The notes under the pieces were generated by a model. The model worked only from the letters and a program-made list of their open reading frames with translations. It was not told where the DNA came from and searched no databases. Shown piece by piece: positions 53,007 through 60,892 of a stretch of 64,000 nucleotides of DNA (positions are counted from its first letter, which is position 1; the number at the start of each line of letters is the position of its first letter). Position numbers and translations under genes: made by a program. Location of the stretch: contig CAUJCU010000010.1 in NCBI GenBank assembly GCA_963169745.1, positions 257,487 through 321,486 on the forward strand, written 5' to 3'. Source of the stretch: Bacteroidota bacterium. GTDB lineage: Bacteria; Bacteroidota; Bacteroidia; UBA4408.

Positions 53007-53768
53007 TTATTTTAAAAATTCAAAATCATCTTTACTCATTTGCAGGTATTTCTCCTGGTCAAATTCAAAAAGCTGAGCACGTTTGTGCGGAACATTTCTT
53101 TGTTTTTCTTGTAAGGCTTTCAGCAAGCCTTTTTTAATCATTTGCCTTCTGAAATTTCTTTTATCTAAGGTATGTCCTAAAATAGTTTCATATAATTTCT
53201 GAAGTTGGCTTAAAGTAAACTTTTGAGGTAATAGTTCAAAACCCACAGGATGCGTTTGAATTTTCTTTTTTAATGTTTTAAGCGCATACGCAACTATTTC
53301 ATTATGGTCAAAAGCAAGTTCGGGCAAGTCTTTTAAAGAATACCATTCCGTTTCTTGTGCAAATGAAGAAGCACTTGGGTTAAAGTCATCTGGTTTTACG
53401 AGCGAAAAATAAGCAATGGTAATTACTCGTGCCTCGGGTTCAGTCCGTATTGATTCTAACCATAATTTATCTGTTTTTTTTCGAACACGTTCCGGATTTC
53501 CGAATGCATAAAACTGTTCTAAATAAATATTTTCTAAGTTGGTTAATTCTTTTAAAATGCGTTTTGCCGAAGTATCTAAATCTTCATTATCAAAAACCAA
53601 ATCTCCGGGTAACAACCAATCTTTTTTTACCTGTGTATTCAAGCCATTTTGTTTATTATTTCGCTCAATAAGTAATACCTTTAAATCATTTTCTTGAAAC
53701 CCAAAAACAACACAGTCCACCGAAACATGCGGATTGTGTATTACTTCCTTTATTTTTTTGCTGTACAT
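53007..53768 (-). CDS. Nudix-domain transcriptional regulator (NrtR-like)
   Basis: About 253 residues from the ATG at 53768; the ORF track adds ten doubtful residues. The Nudix fold (~5-150) has VDCVVFGFQENDLKVLLIER and KDWLLPGDLVFDNEDLDTSAKRILKELTNL. The Nudix box is degenerate (RIL..E.LTN rather than REL.EE.G), which suggests ligand binding without hydrolysis. The C-terminal winged helix (~165-240) reads QKFTLSQLQKLYETILGHTLDKRNFRRQMIKKGLL. In this family such proteins repress NAD or sugar genes using ADP-ribose-like ligands. No target operon lies nearby. Confidence 0.85.
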   Translation of the reverse strand: MYSKKIKEVIHNPHVSVDCVVFGFQENDLKVLLIERNNKQNGLNTQVKKDWLLPGDLVFDNEDLDTSAKRILKELTNLENIYLEQFYAFGNPERVRKKTDKLWLESIRTEPEARVITIAYFSLVKPDDFNPSASSFAQETEWYSLKDLPELAFDHNEIVAYALKTLKKKIQTHPVGFELLPQKFTLSQLQKLYETILGHTLDKRNFRRQMIKKGLLKALQEKQRNVPHKRAQLFEFDQEKYLQMSKDDFEFLK

Positions 53769-53944
53769 ATTTAATGGGGTAGCCTGTAAAAAACACAAAG
53801 TAATAGAAATACTTTTAAATATTTTACGGCTGTGTCTTTTATTTTAAAAGGCTTTATTTTATGCTCAATTTGGTTTAGCCGAATTCTAACACAACTGGAT
53901 ATAAGTGTTTTGGGGTTTATTTTCTACATAAAAATATACAAGTA

Positions 53945-53978
53945 TTGTGGAATACATTTGATTTTTCATGTACTTTTG
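53945..53978 (+). promoter_or_regulatory. Possible promoter of the DUF4159 gene
   Basis: TTG (53945-53947) and TACTTTTG (53971-53978) match the consensus elements but are 23 bp apart, slightly long. The start of transcription would coincide with the ATG at 53985, making the message nearly leaderless. TACATTTG at 53953-53960 is an alternative -7 box. Confidence 0.4.
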
Positions 53979-53984
53979 TAAAGT

Positions 53985-54653
53985 ATGAAGAAATATTGCG
54001 TTATTTTATGGATGGTATTGTATAGTGTGCTGACTGCTTTTAAACCAGCAGGAACTGCCTTTCAGTTGGCATTAGTTAAGTATAACGGGGGAGGAGATTG
54101 GTATGCTAATTTAGAAACCTCACTACCCAACTTAATTAAATTTTGTAATGAAAATCTTAAAATGAATATGAACCCCGAACAAGCAGTAGTAGATATTGGG
54201 AGTGCCGAGATTTTTAATTACCCTTTTTTGCATTTAACCGGACATGGCAATATTATTATCAATTCGCAGGAGGCTGAGAATCTAAGAAAATATTTACTCT
54301 CGGGCGGATTCTTACATATTTCAGATAACTATGGTTTGGATAAATTCATTAGGCCTCAAATGAAAGCTGTTTTTCCCGAATTAGATTTTGTAGAGATTCC
54401 TTTTAATCATCCTGTATTTCATCAAAAATTTGATTTCCCAAACGGATTGCCTAAAATTCATGAACATGATGGAAAGGCACCGCAAGCATTTGCCTTGTTT
54501 TATGAAGGACGTATGGTTTGCTTTTACGATTATGAAACTGATTTAGGTGATGGATGGGAATCCTATGAGGTGCATAAAGACAGTCCCGAAACCCATCAGA
54601 AGGCATTAAAAATGGGGGCTAATTTAATTCAGTATGTATTTACATCACCCTAA
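53985..54653 (+). CDS. DUF4159-domain exported protein
   Basis: 222 residues. A signal peptide (MKKYCVILWMVLYSVLTAFKPAG) is followed by FQLALVKYNGGGDWYANLETSLPNLIKFCNENL, then PFLHLTGHGNIIINSQEAENLRKYLLSGGFLHISDNYGLDKFIRPQMKAVFP and ALFYEGRMVCFYDYETDLGDGWE. This is the full DUF4159 pattern, a class-I-glutamine-amidotransferase-like fold often found in larger proteins with VWA domains; here it stands alone. The function is unknown; likely periplasmic. It ends 3 bp before the YciO-type gene. Confidence 0.87.
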   Translation: MKKYCVILWMVLYSVLTAFKPAGTAFQLALVKYNGGGDWYANLETSLPNLIKFCNENLKMNMNPEQAVVDIGSAEIFNYPFLHLTGHGNIIINSQEAENLRKYLLSGGFLHISDNYGLDKFIRPQMKAVFPELDFVEIPFNHPVFHQKFDFPNGLPKIHEHDGKAPQAFALFYEGRMVCFYDYETDLGDGWESYEVHKDSPETHQKALKMGANLIQYVFTSP

Positions 54654-54656
54654 ATT

Positions 54657-55283
54657 ATGGCTCTGTTATTAGAAATTCATCCCGATAATCCACAGGAAAA
54701 ATTAATTCAAACTGTTGTTTCTTGTTTGCAAGATGGGGGGGTTATTATTTACCCTACTGATACTGTTTACGGAATTGGATGTGATATAAATAAAACCCGT
54801 GCCGTAGAGCGTGTTTGTAAAATTAAAGGAATTAAGCCCGAAAAGTCTAATTTCTCTTTAATTTGTTATGATTTGAGTCATTTGTCTGACTATACACGGT
54901 ATGTTTCAACGCCTGTATATAAAGTAATGCGTAAGGCTTTACCCGGTCCTTTTACCTTTATCCTTGAAGCCAGCAGCCAAGTTCCTAAGTTGTTTAAACA
55001 TAAAAAAAATACGGTAGGAATACGAATACCAGATAATAATATAGTGCGCCAAATTGTACACACCTTAGGAAACCCGATATTAAGCAGTTCGGTAAAAGAC
55101 GATGATGAGATTGTTGAATACACCACTGACCCGGAACTTATTTACGAAAAGTTTAATGAAAAAGTGGATATTGTTATTCATGGTGGCTATGGCCGTATCC
55201 AACCTTCAACTATTGTTGATTGCAGCGAAGGTAATTTTACTATTATCAGGCAGGGCTTAGGCGATTTAGATTTGTATTTGTAA
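54657..55283 (+). CDS. yciO: YciO/Sua5/YrdC-family protein (threonylcarbamoyl-AMP synthase-like)
   Basis: 208 residues. GGVIIYPTDTVYGIGCDINKTRAVERVCKIKGIKPEKSNFSLIC is the nucleotide/Thr-binding core. YKVMRKALPGPFTFILEASSQVPKLFKHKKNTVGIRIPDN, SSSVKDDDEIVEYTTDPELI and VDIVIHGGYGR ... IRQGLGDLDLYL follow. The phrases FSLIC.DLS.LS.Y and VDIVIHGG resemble E. coli YciO more than TsaC, and the Sua5 C-terminal domain is absent. TsaC-type enzymes make the intermediate for t6A in tRNA; YciO activity is weaker and its role less clear. Confidence 0.88.
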   Translation: MALLLEIHPDNPQEKLIQTVVSCLQDGGVIIYPTDTVYGIGCDINKTRAVERVCKIKGIKPEKSNFSLICYDLSHLSDYTRYVSTPVYKVMRKALPGPFTFILEASSQVPKLFKHKKNTVGIRIPDNNIVRQIVHTLGNPILSSSVKDDDEIVEYTTDPELIYEKFNEKVDIVIHGGYGRIQPSTIVDCSEGNFTIIRQGLGDLDLYL

Positions 55284-55292
55284 TTTTTTGAT

Positions 55293-56144
55293 CTAATTTT
55301 TCAACACTTGTATCTTATACAGCAGGGGTTTGTAAGCACTCACAATACCGGTTGAGCTACCTTGAGATCCAAAAGCTAAATTTGAGGGAATAATAAACTC
55401 ACCCTCACTGCCCTTATTCAAATGCTTTAGTGCAATTTCAAGGCCTCTGATAAGCTGACTTTGAATCCCTATTTTATATTCAAAATAGGGATTGTATAGG
55501 GTGTAATTGTCAAACACTTGCCCGTTTAAAAAATAACCTTTGTAAGCAATTTTTACCGTTTCGTTCAGTGCTAAAGCATTTCCATCACCGGGTTTTGTAA
55601 TGTGAAAAAATATGCCACTTTCAGTGGCCTGCCATTTTTTTTGACTAAAAGTAATGTAGCGTGCAATGGCATTTTGCTCCAGTAAATAGGCTGTTTTACT
55701 TTGTCCTTTATATATATTCTTTACTTTAATATAAAGGTTTATAGTGTCAGTTTCCTTAGTATTTACATACTTTTTATGGAGCCTATTCATGAAATCAGAA
55801 TGGGTATTGAATTGCACTAAACAACTATCATTTTCCTGTAAATTTTTAAATAGGCGAAACACATCAAGCTGTAAATTGTTTTGAAAGGTAAGGGTGTCAT
55901 TATAAATTTCGTTCAAAAAGGTACTATCGGGGTAAATAGTATCTTTTTTGTTGGTTAAATAAAGGCTTTTAAATTCTATTAAGTCACCTACATTTATGGC
56001 TTGAGATTGGTCATCAAAACTGAGTAATTTATATTGTGCATTTTCACTGATATCTTCATAGGCTTTCATTTTAGGGCTGTTACAAGAAGCCCCAATAAGA
56101 ATAGACAAAAGCAAACAAACTTTTCTAAAAGAACAGGGGTGCAT
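55293..56144 (-). CDS. FKBP-type peptidyl-prolyl isomerase lipoprotein
   Basis: 283 residues. A lipoprotein signal (CLLLSILIGASC, Cys ~21) is followed by a ~140-residue region of unknown fold (FLNEIYNDTLTFQNNLQLDVFRLFKNLQ). The C-terminal FKBP domain (~165-283) reads GIFFHITKPGDGNALALNETVKIAYKGYFLNGQVFDN and LIRGLEIALKHLNKGSEGEFIIPSNLAFGSQG. It should help fold proteins at the periplasmic face of a membrane. It follows the GldI-like gene by 2 bp. FKBP lipoproteins of this kind occur near gliding and T9SS genes. Confidence 0.88.
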   Translation of the reverse strand: MHPCSFRKVCLLLSILIGASCNSPKMKAYEDISENAQYKLLSFDDQSQAINVGDLIEFKSLYLTNKKDTIYPDSTFLNEIYNDTLTFQNNLQLDVFRLFKNLQENDSCLVQFNTHSDFMNRLHKKYVNTKETDTINLYIKVKNIYKGQSKTAYLLEQNAIARYITFSQKKWQATESGIFFHITKPGDGNALALNETVKIAYKGYFLNGQVFDNYTLYNPYFEYKIGIQSQLIRGLEIALKHLNKGSEGEFIIPSNLAFGSQGSSTGIVSAYKPLLYKIQVLKN

Positions 56145-56146
56145 AC

Positions 56147-56680
56147 TTAGGGTGCATTCTTAATTTTTAGCAATTCTACCTCATAAAGAATTGTACTTAA
56201 TGGAGGAATTTTTTTATCGTCACCCAAAAGCCCGTGAGCTAAATGTGGAGGCAATATAAATAAAAACTTATCACCCACATGCATTTTCTGAATTCCTTCG
56301 TGAAGCCCGCTTTCAACTTGGTCTTGTTCTATCAAAAAAGTTTCAGGTCCCCCTTCTTTTGTGTCATAGCAAAAAGTGCCGTCTAACAAACTAACTTTAT
56401 AATCGATAGTTGCCCATTGACCGGGCTGGGCTAAATTTCCATGCCCTTCTTTAATTTTGAAATAGCGTAATCCGGTTCCAGTCTTTTCTGCTTTTATTTT
56501 ATGTCTGTTTAACCAATTGTCTATATCTTGACTTTCCTTGTTTAATAACTTTTTATTGATATTAATTGACGACTCGGTATATGTTTTTGAGGGAACTGTG
56601 ACAGTACGCTCTGCTTGCTTATTACCACATGCACTATAAAAGAGCGGCAAGAGTACAGCTATTTGCCATTCAACTTTCAT
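56147..56680 (-). CDS. GldI-like FKBP-type peptidyl-prolyl isomerase lipoprotein
   Basis: 177 residues. A lipoprotein signal (VLLPLFYSAC, Cys ~18) precedes SSININKKLLNKESQDIDNWLNRH, then the FKBP domain: GQWATIDYKVSLLDGTFCYD, VESGLHEGIQKMHVGDKFLFILPPHLAHGLLGDDKKIPPLSTILYEVELL. The N-terminal helix and the HLAHGLLGDDKKIP phrase resemble GldI of Flavobacterium, a lipoprotein needed for gliding and protein secretion. Its start overlaps nrnA by 11 bp. A general periplasmic folding role is certain; the GldI role is inferred. Confidence 0.85.
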   Translation of the reverse strand: MKVEWQIAVLLPLFYSACGNKQAERTVTVPSKTYTESSININKKLLNKESQDIDNWLNRHKIKAEKTGTGLRYFKIKEGHGNLAQPGQWATIDYKVSLLDGTFCYDTKEGGPETFLIEQDQVESGLHEGIQKMHVGDKFLFILPPHLAHGLLGDDKKIPPLSTILYEVELLKIKNAP

Positions 56681-57692
56681 TATTCAAAGTATTTTTATAC
56701 TGTGGAAGTAACTCTACAAACTGCATTATAGTTTCATCTAAAGTGAGTAAGCTGCATCCACCGGCAGCATTTTTATGCCCTCCACCAGCAAAATGAGCAC
56801 GTGCAAAATTGTTTACATCAAATTGCCCTTTTGATCGAAAGGAAATTTTGATTTCTGATTCACGTTCAACAAATAATACAGAAAAACGAATACCCAAAAT
56901 AGAAAGGGCATAATTTACCAAACCTTCAGTGTCGCCTTTCTGATGATTAAAATGCACTAACTCTTGTGCACTTAAAGCTATAAATGCTGTTTGATATTCA
57001 TTTAATACCGTTAACTTTTCACTCAGGCAAAATCCTAAAAGTCGCATTCGATCTAAAGTATAGGTGTCAAAAACGTGTTGATGAATTTTTGAGTTTTCTA
57101 CACCTTTATCAATTAAAAAAGAAATAACTCTATGTGTTTGTGCTGTTGTTGAGGGAAACTTGAAAGAGCCTGTGTCAGTGGTAATTCCGGTATATAAGCA
57201 TGTGGCACAATCTGGATTTATTAAAAGGGTTTTATCCAGTAATTGAATAAAGTCAAATATCATTTCACAGGTTGAACTGGCCTTGGTGTTGCTTAAAGTG
57301 TATTGAGCAAAATTTTCGGGTTGAATATGATGATCTATTAAGATTTTGGTCCCCTTTGCTTGCTCCAAAGCTTTAGCAAGTATTTCTGTTCTGTGTAATG
57401 CATTATAATCCAAGCAAAATAGTATATCGGCTTTCTCAATGTGTTGTTCCGCCTTTTTTAGTTGCTCAGTGCCAGTTATACATAACTCAACTCCGGGCAT
57501 CCAGTTTAAAAATGAGGGCCATGAATTAGGTGTAATAACATGCACCTGATGTTTCAATAATTTTAAAAAATGATACAAACCTAAACTAGAACCCATGGCA
57601 TCGCCATCGGGGTTGTAGTGTGTTGTAATAACTATTTTCTTTTTCTTTGATAATAAGGTTTTTATTTCTTGAACTGCTTTATCTCCAATCAT
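56670..57692 (-). CDS. nrnA: DHH-family oligoribonuclease / pAp phosphatase NrnA
   Basis: 340 residues. Metal-binding motifs of the DHH phosphoesterase family are seen: THYNPDGDAMGSSLGLYHFLK, LFCLDYNALHR, ILIDHHIQPENFAQY and TGITTDTGSFKFPST. The DHHA1 domain ends ARAHFAGGGHKNAAGGCS (GGGH motif). NrnA-type enzymes degrade 2-5-base RNAs and 3'-phosphoadenosine 5'-phosphate. A TATCTTTG on the minus strand at 57719-57712 could be its -7 box. It is the first gene of a three-gene unit with the two FKBP lipoproteins. Confidence 0.92.
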   Translation of the reverse strand: MIGDKAVQEIKTLLSKKKKIVITTHYNPDGDAMGSSLGLYHFLKLLKHQVHVITPNSWPSFLNWMPGVELCITGTEQLKKAEQHIEKADILFCLDYNALHRTEILAKALEQAKGTKILIDHHIQPENFAQYTLSNTKASSTCEMIFDFIQLLDKTLLINPDCATCLYTGITTDTGSFKFPSTTAQTHRVISFLIDKGVENSKIHQHVFDTYTLDRMRLLGFCLSEKLTVLNEYQTAFIALSAQELVHFNHQKGDTEGLVNYALSILGIRFSVLFVERESEIKISFRSKGQFDVNNFARAHFAGGGHKNAAGGCSLLTLDETIMQFVELLPQYKNTLNNES

Positions 57693-57981
57693 ACCACATT
57701 TTTATTTTTCTCAAAGATATGCATTTTGTGTAACAGATAAAAGCTGGTGTTTTTGACTCCTGATAAGCCTATAATTGAATCTTAAGAAACACAATTATAT
57801 GACAGTAAACTCTCTATTCCAAAAGGATGCATAAACTATTTTATAGCTCAACATATTTTAATATAGAATCTACACATAGTAAAGGTAGAAAGAACCGCTA
57901 ATAGGGAGGGCGTTATCCCACACCTCACATTAAAACATAGGGTAAGGACAAAAATAAAATTGAAATAGTTGTTCCGTTTTC
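57693..57981. other. 289-bp intergenic stretch
   Basis: No gene or RNA was recognised. It holds the likely nrnA promoter at its left end (TATCTTTG at 57712-57719). The rest is AT-rich sequence with one GC-richer patch (AATAGGGAGGGCG near 57900) that shows no stable hairpin. Confidence 0.5.
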
Positions 57982-58374
57982 TTACTGAGCTTTGAGATGA
58001 TAAATTCGTTTTACCAGAGTAGAATCTTGGTAATTTACTTTAATCTCGTTACCATTGTTCGATACGATGTTATAAACTCTACGTGTTTTCGAGTTGTTGG
58101 GTAAAAAAGCAATATGTTTCATACCCGCATTAGTGGACCATTTACCATTTGTGGTAACTCCATGTTCGGTTATGGTAGCCGTGTAATCTTTATTTAATAA
58201 AATATGGTCGTTAACTTCATTGGCTTCTAATTGATTAACTGTGCCGAACATCTCATAGGCTACAATTTTCCAGTTTTTACACAAAGCATTTTCAATTTTA
58301 GCATCAGCAGTAACGCTTTGAGCGAATGAAAAAGTACTTGCGAAAATAGTAATTAAAAGGAGTTTAAATTTCAT
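57982..58374 (-). CDS. Secreted lipocalin-like small protein
   Basis: 130 residues with a signal peptide (MKFKLLLITIFASTFSFAQ). LCKNWKIVAYEMFG is followed by strands DHILLNKDYTATITEHGVTTNGKWSTNAGMKHIAFLPNN and NGNEIKVNYQDSTLVKRIYHLK. The W-K-I and G-x-W-S phrases fit the lipocalin-like families common in Bacteroidota, though the protein is short for a full barrel. A TATATTTG on the minus strand at 58410-58403 would serve as its promoter box. Function unknown; periplasmic or outer membrane. Confidence 0.75.
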   Translation of the reverse strand: MKFKLLLITIFASTFSFAQSVTADAKIENALCKNWKIVAYEMFGTVNQLEANEVNDHILLNKDYTATITEHGVTTNGKWSTNAGMKHIAFLPNNSKTRRVYNIVSNNGNEIKVNYQDSTLVKRIYHLKAQ

Positions 58375-58422
58375 GGCTTTCGGATTTTATTTATTTTAGC
58401 ATCAAATATAATAATTATTATT

Positions 58423-59010
58423 ATGAGATATAAAAGTTGTTTTATTTTTTATATTTTGATCAGCTTCATTTCATTTCCCGTAATGGCTCAAAAAATGTTT
58501 TACTCGGGCTATGTTGTAACAAACAATAACGATACATTATACGGAAAAATACCTTACGATATAGGTACGAATAACAACTATCACATAGTTGACTTAAAAG
58601 ATCCACATGGTTATGTGAAAAAATTTAATGTTTGGCAAATAAAAATGTACTGTATGAACAATGAATTTTATTTTACTAAAAAATGCGAACGTGGAGAAAT
58701 GCAACACCGCAAAGATCTTGTCTTTATGCACCTGATTCAGCAAGGCGAAGTAAAATTGTATGAGTATGAGTTTGCCCGAAAAATTGGAGCTTCACGAAGC
58801 TATGAGGAAGGTGGTTTAACTCCAGAAGGAGAGCGTGATTATTATGCTGAAAAAGCGGGAGGGGAGTTAATTTATTTTCCACGCCTGACCTATAAAAAAG
58901 TATTAAGAGAATTTATTAGAGAAAAACCGGAATGTGTAGCTTTGATAGATGCCAAGGACTTTGAGTACAAATCAATACCTGAGCTTATTAAATGTTATAA
59001 TTCCAAATAG
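58423..59010 (+). CDS. Conserved secreted hypothetical protein
   Basis: 195 residues. The signal peptide is FIFYILISFISFPVMAQ. The mature part begins KMFYSGYVVTNNNDTLYGKIPYD, a start I recognise from unnamed Bacteroidota exported proteins (G(Y/F)(V/I)...GDT..G.I). A later stretch, RKIGASRSYEEGGLTPEGERDYYAEKAGGELIYFPRLTYKKVLREF, is mixed alpha and beta. There is no membrane helix beyond the signal. It is divergent from the lipocalin-like gene across 48 bp, so the two promoters are back to back. Function unknown. Confidence 0.75.
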   Translation: MRYKSCFIFYILISFISFPVMAQKMFYSGYVVTNNNDTLYGKIPYDIGTNNNYHIVDLKDPHGYVKKFNVWQIKMYCMNNEFYFTKKCERGEMQHRKDLVFMHLIQQGEVKLYEYEFARKIGASRSYEEGGLTPEGERDYYAEKAGGELIYFPRLTYKKVLREFIREKPECVALIDAKDFEYKSIPELIKCYNSK

Positions 59011-59265
59011 AGGGCTTGTTCGATTAATAACAAAACCCCTTTCTGGTCAATTAGGCAATTTTTTTTGATTGAATGCATACTTGTTTCACACAAAAAAGGG
59101 AATGTTTTGTGAGTAAACAACACAACAAATTTGTTCTATTTTTTTAAATTTTAAATTCATTTTAATTGTTCACATACTTTTAATTATAATGTTTGCTTAG
59201 TAGAGCTAATAACACGGAAAGTAGTAATAGAAGAAGTTTTTAAAATGAAAAATTAAGAGTTACAG

Positions 59266-60126
59266 CTAATTAAAATCGTCTGAATTAAATAGTATGTACA
59301 TTAATATCATGATAATGCCAAAATCTACAATTCCCATAACCCAGGCAATCATTAAATGAAAAAATACTCCAGCAAAAATCATAATTTTCTTGGTTTTTTT
59401 CAACCATACTAAAAATGGAAAAAGCAATTGAAAAAGTAAGGTAAACCACGATACTGCTTTTATTGCAAAAATATTATCAATGAATGCATTTGAAATAATA
59501 GGTTGTGCATACATATCATTATATAAAACATAATAAAAGGCAGTGCCATCAATCCAGGAGATTCCCTTAAGCTTATAGAAACTGGCAACGAGATAAAGAA
59601 AAATTACTTGTAACCGCATGGCTAAAAAAGCAAAATTTGAAAGGGTTATTTCAAAACTTCGCCAGTATTTGTTTTTTATGGAAACAGCATTTTCGTTAAC
59701 AAACAGCAGCATAAAAAATTCAATGGTTAAAAGGCTGAATCCACCATTTTGTAACGGAGCTGTTTTGTGATAAATATTCATAAGCAGTATATAAACCAGA
59801 ATCAACCACAATCGTTTAAAAGGGAGAAAAAAGTAGGCCAATATACAGCCTATAAAACCCCACAAAAACCATAGATAATAGTGCTGAAAGCGAGGGTTTT
59901 CAAGTAGATTTAAGGGCCTGAGTATTAAGTTTGAAGATTTATAATACGGGATCATAAAATTATCAGGTCCTAAAAAGGCATCGGCTACAGGCAGTAATTG
60001 TATGGCATATAATAACAGAAAAATCAAAATACTACCACGAAATAAGGATATCGTATGAGCGTACCTAAACTCCTCAGTAAAAGAAGTTATATAGGTGTTG
60101 CAAAAGGTGTTAAACTTTAACCTCAT
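59266..60126 (-). CDS. HTTM-domain (gamma-carboxylase-like) membrane protein
   Basis: 286 residues and about seven membrane helices. SLFRGSILIFLLLYAIQLLPVADAFLGPDNF is the N-terminal helix and loop of the HTTM family. MRLQVIFLYLVASFYKLKGISWIDGTAFYYVLYNDMYAQP matches the HTTM core (QI...Y..SG..KL.G..W..G.A..YVL). Vitamin-K-dependent gamma-glutamyl carboxylase belongs to this family, but the soluble C-terminal half of that enzyme is missing here. Its neighbour, which ends at the base before this gene starts, is the usual DUF5819-like partner. The activity of bacterial forms is unknown. Confidence 0.83.
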   Translation of the reverse strand: MRLKFNTFCNTYITSFTEEFRYAHTISLFRGSILIFLLLYAIQLLPVADAFLGPDNFMIPYYKSSNLILRPLNLLENPRFQHYYLWFLWGFIGCILAYFFLPFKRLWLILVYILLMNIYHKTAPLQNGGFSLLTIEFFMLLFVNENAVSIKNKYWRSFEITLSNFAFLAMRLQVIFLYLVASFYKLKGISWIDGTAFYYVLYNDMYAQPIISNAFIDNIFAIKAVSWFTLLFQLLFPFLVWLKKTKKIMIFAGVFFHLMIAWVMGIVDFGIIMILMYILFNSDDFN

Positions 60127-60762
60127 TTATTTTGATTTAAGTACAGCAACGGTTGGGAAATTAATAACTAATTTTGTTGCTTTAATATTTTTAAACTTAT
60201 GTGCTTTAAATTTTTCAGGGTAAACATATTCAATCTTATAGTGCATAGAATCGTATGGTACTGCTGTTTCTGATTTTTGAACATACTTAGAGAAATAGTG
60301 CTGTGCCATATTAAAACCATCATAATGTTTCAAGTATTTAAGCTTAAGAGAGTCCGAATTAGGGAGCTGACTGCTTTCTATATAATATTCAGCGTAAATA
60401 TGTGCATCATATAACAACCGCAGTAAATAATCATATAGTTTTATGTGCATTCCAACCGGACTCAACCTGTTTTTTACATGGCGTTCAAGCATTTCCTTTT
60501 GTGGATTTAACCAAGGAGTCCATTTGCCTTGAGCGCTTTTATATTGAACCCAAAGTTCTTGTTTGCAAAAAGGAGGATCGGGAGCAAAAACCTTATTGTT
60601 TTGGTTGAACAAAGGAAACATATACATGAATACAGCTTTTCGTATTTGTGCATGCTCTGTTATCTTATCGAAGTTGTATATGAAAGTAAACAAAATATGA
60701 ACGGTGAAACCAATTCCAATGAAGCAGAAAATTATTTTTTTGTAAGTTTCTATTCGCTTCAT
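60127..60762 (-). CDS. DUF5819-like membrane-anchored protein, partner of the HTTM protein
   Basis: About 211 residues from the ATG at 60762; the TTG at 60783 is less likely. One N-terminal membrane helix (IIFCFIGIGFTVHILFTFIY) precedes FMYMFPLFNQNNKVFAPDPPFCKQELWVQYKSAQGKWTPWLNP, the phrase pattern (P.F.Q.W..FAP.P......L.VQ) typical of the DUF5819-like proteins encoded beside HTTM genes. The rest is soluble, predicted periplasmic. It is immediately followed by the HTTM gene with no gap, so the two probably act together. Confidence 0.75.
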   Translation of the reverse strand: MKRIETYKKIIFCFIGIGFTVHILFTFIYNFDKITEHAQIRKAVFMYMFPLFNQNNKVFAPDPPFCKQELWVQYKSAQGKWTPWLNPQKEMLERHVKNRLSPVGMHIKLYDYLLRLLYDAHIYAEYYIESSQLPNSDSLKLKYLKHYDGFNMAQHYFSKYVQKSETAVPYDSMHYKIEYVYPEKFKAHKFKNIKATKLVINFPTVAVLKSK

Positions 60763-60892
60763 GTTTTGTTTAATTGAGGGCAAGTGAACAGCCCTTTTTA
60801 CAAATATATTATAATTGATTAAATATTAGGTAATGAAAAGTTATTTCAATATATAATTGACAAATGAAAATGGGCAATAAAAAGACTAATAT

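Noticed and set aside
59095-59140. TTTTGTG...CACAACA inverted repeat downstream of the 195-residue gene
   Set aside because: Spacing differs from a CRP-type site, there is no T run to make it a terminator, and the region is AT-rich enough to give such repeats by chance.
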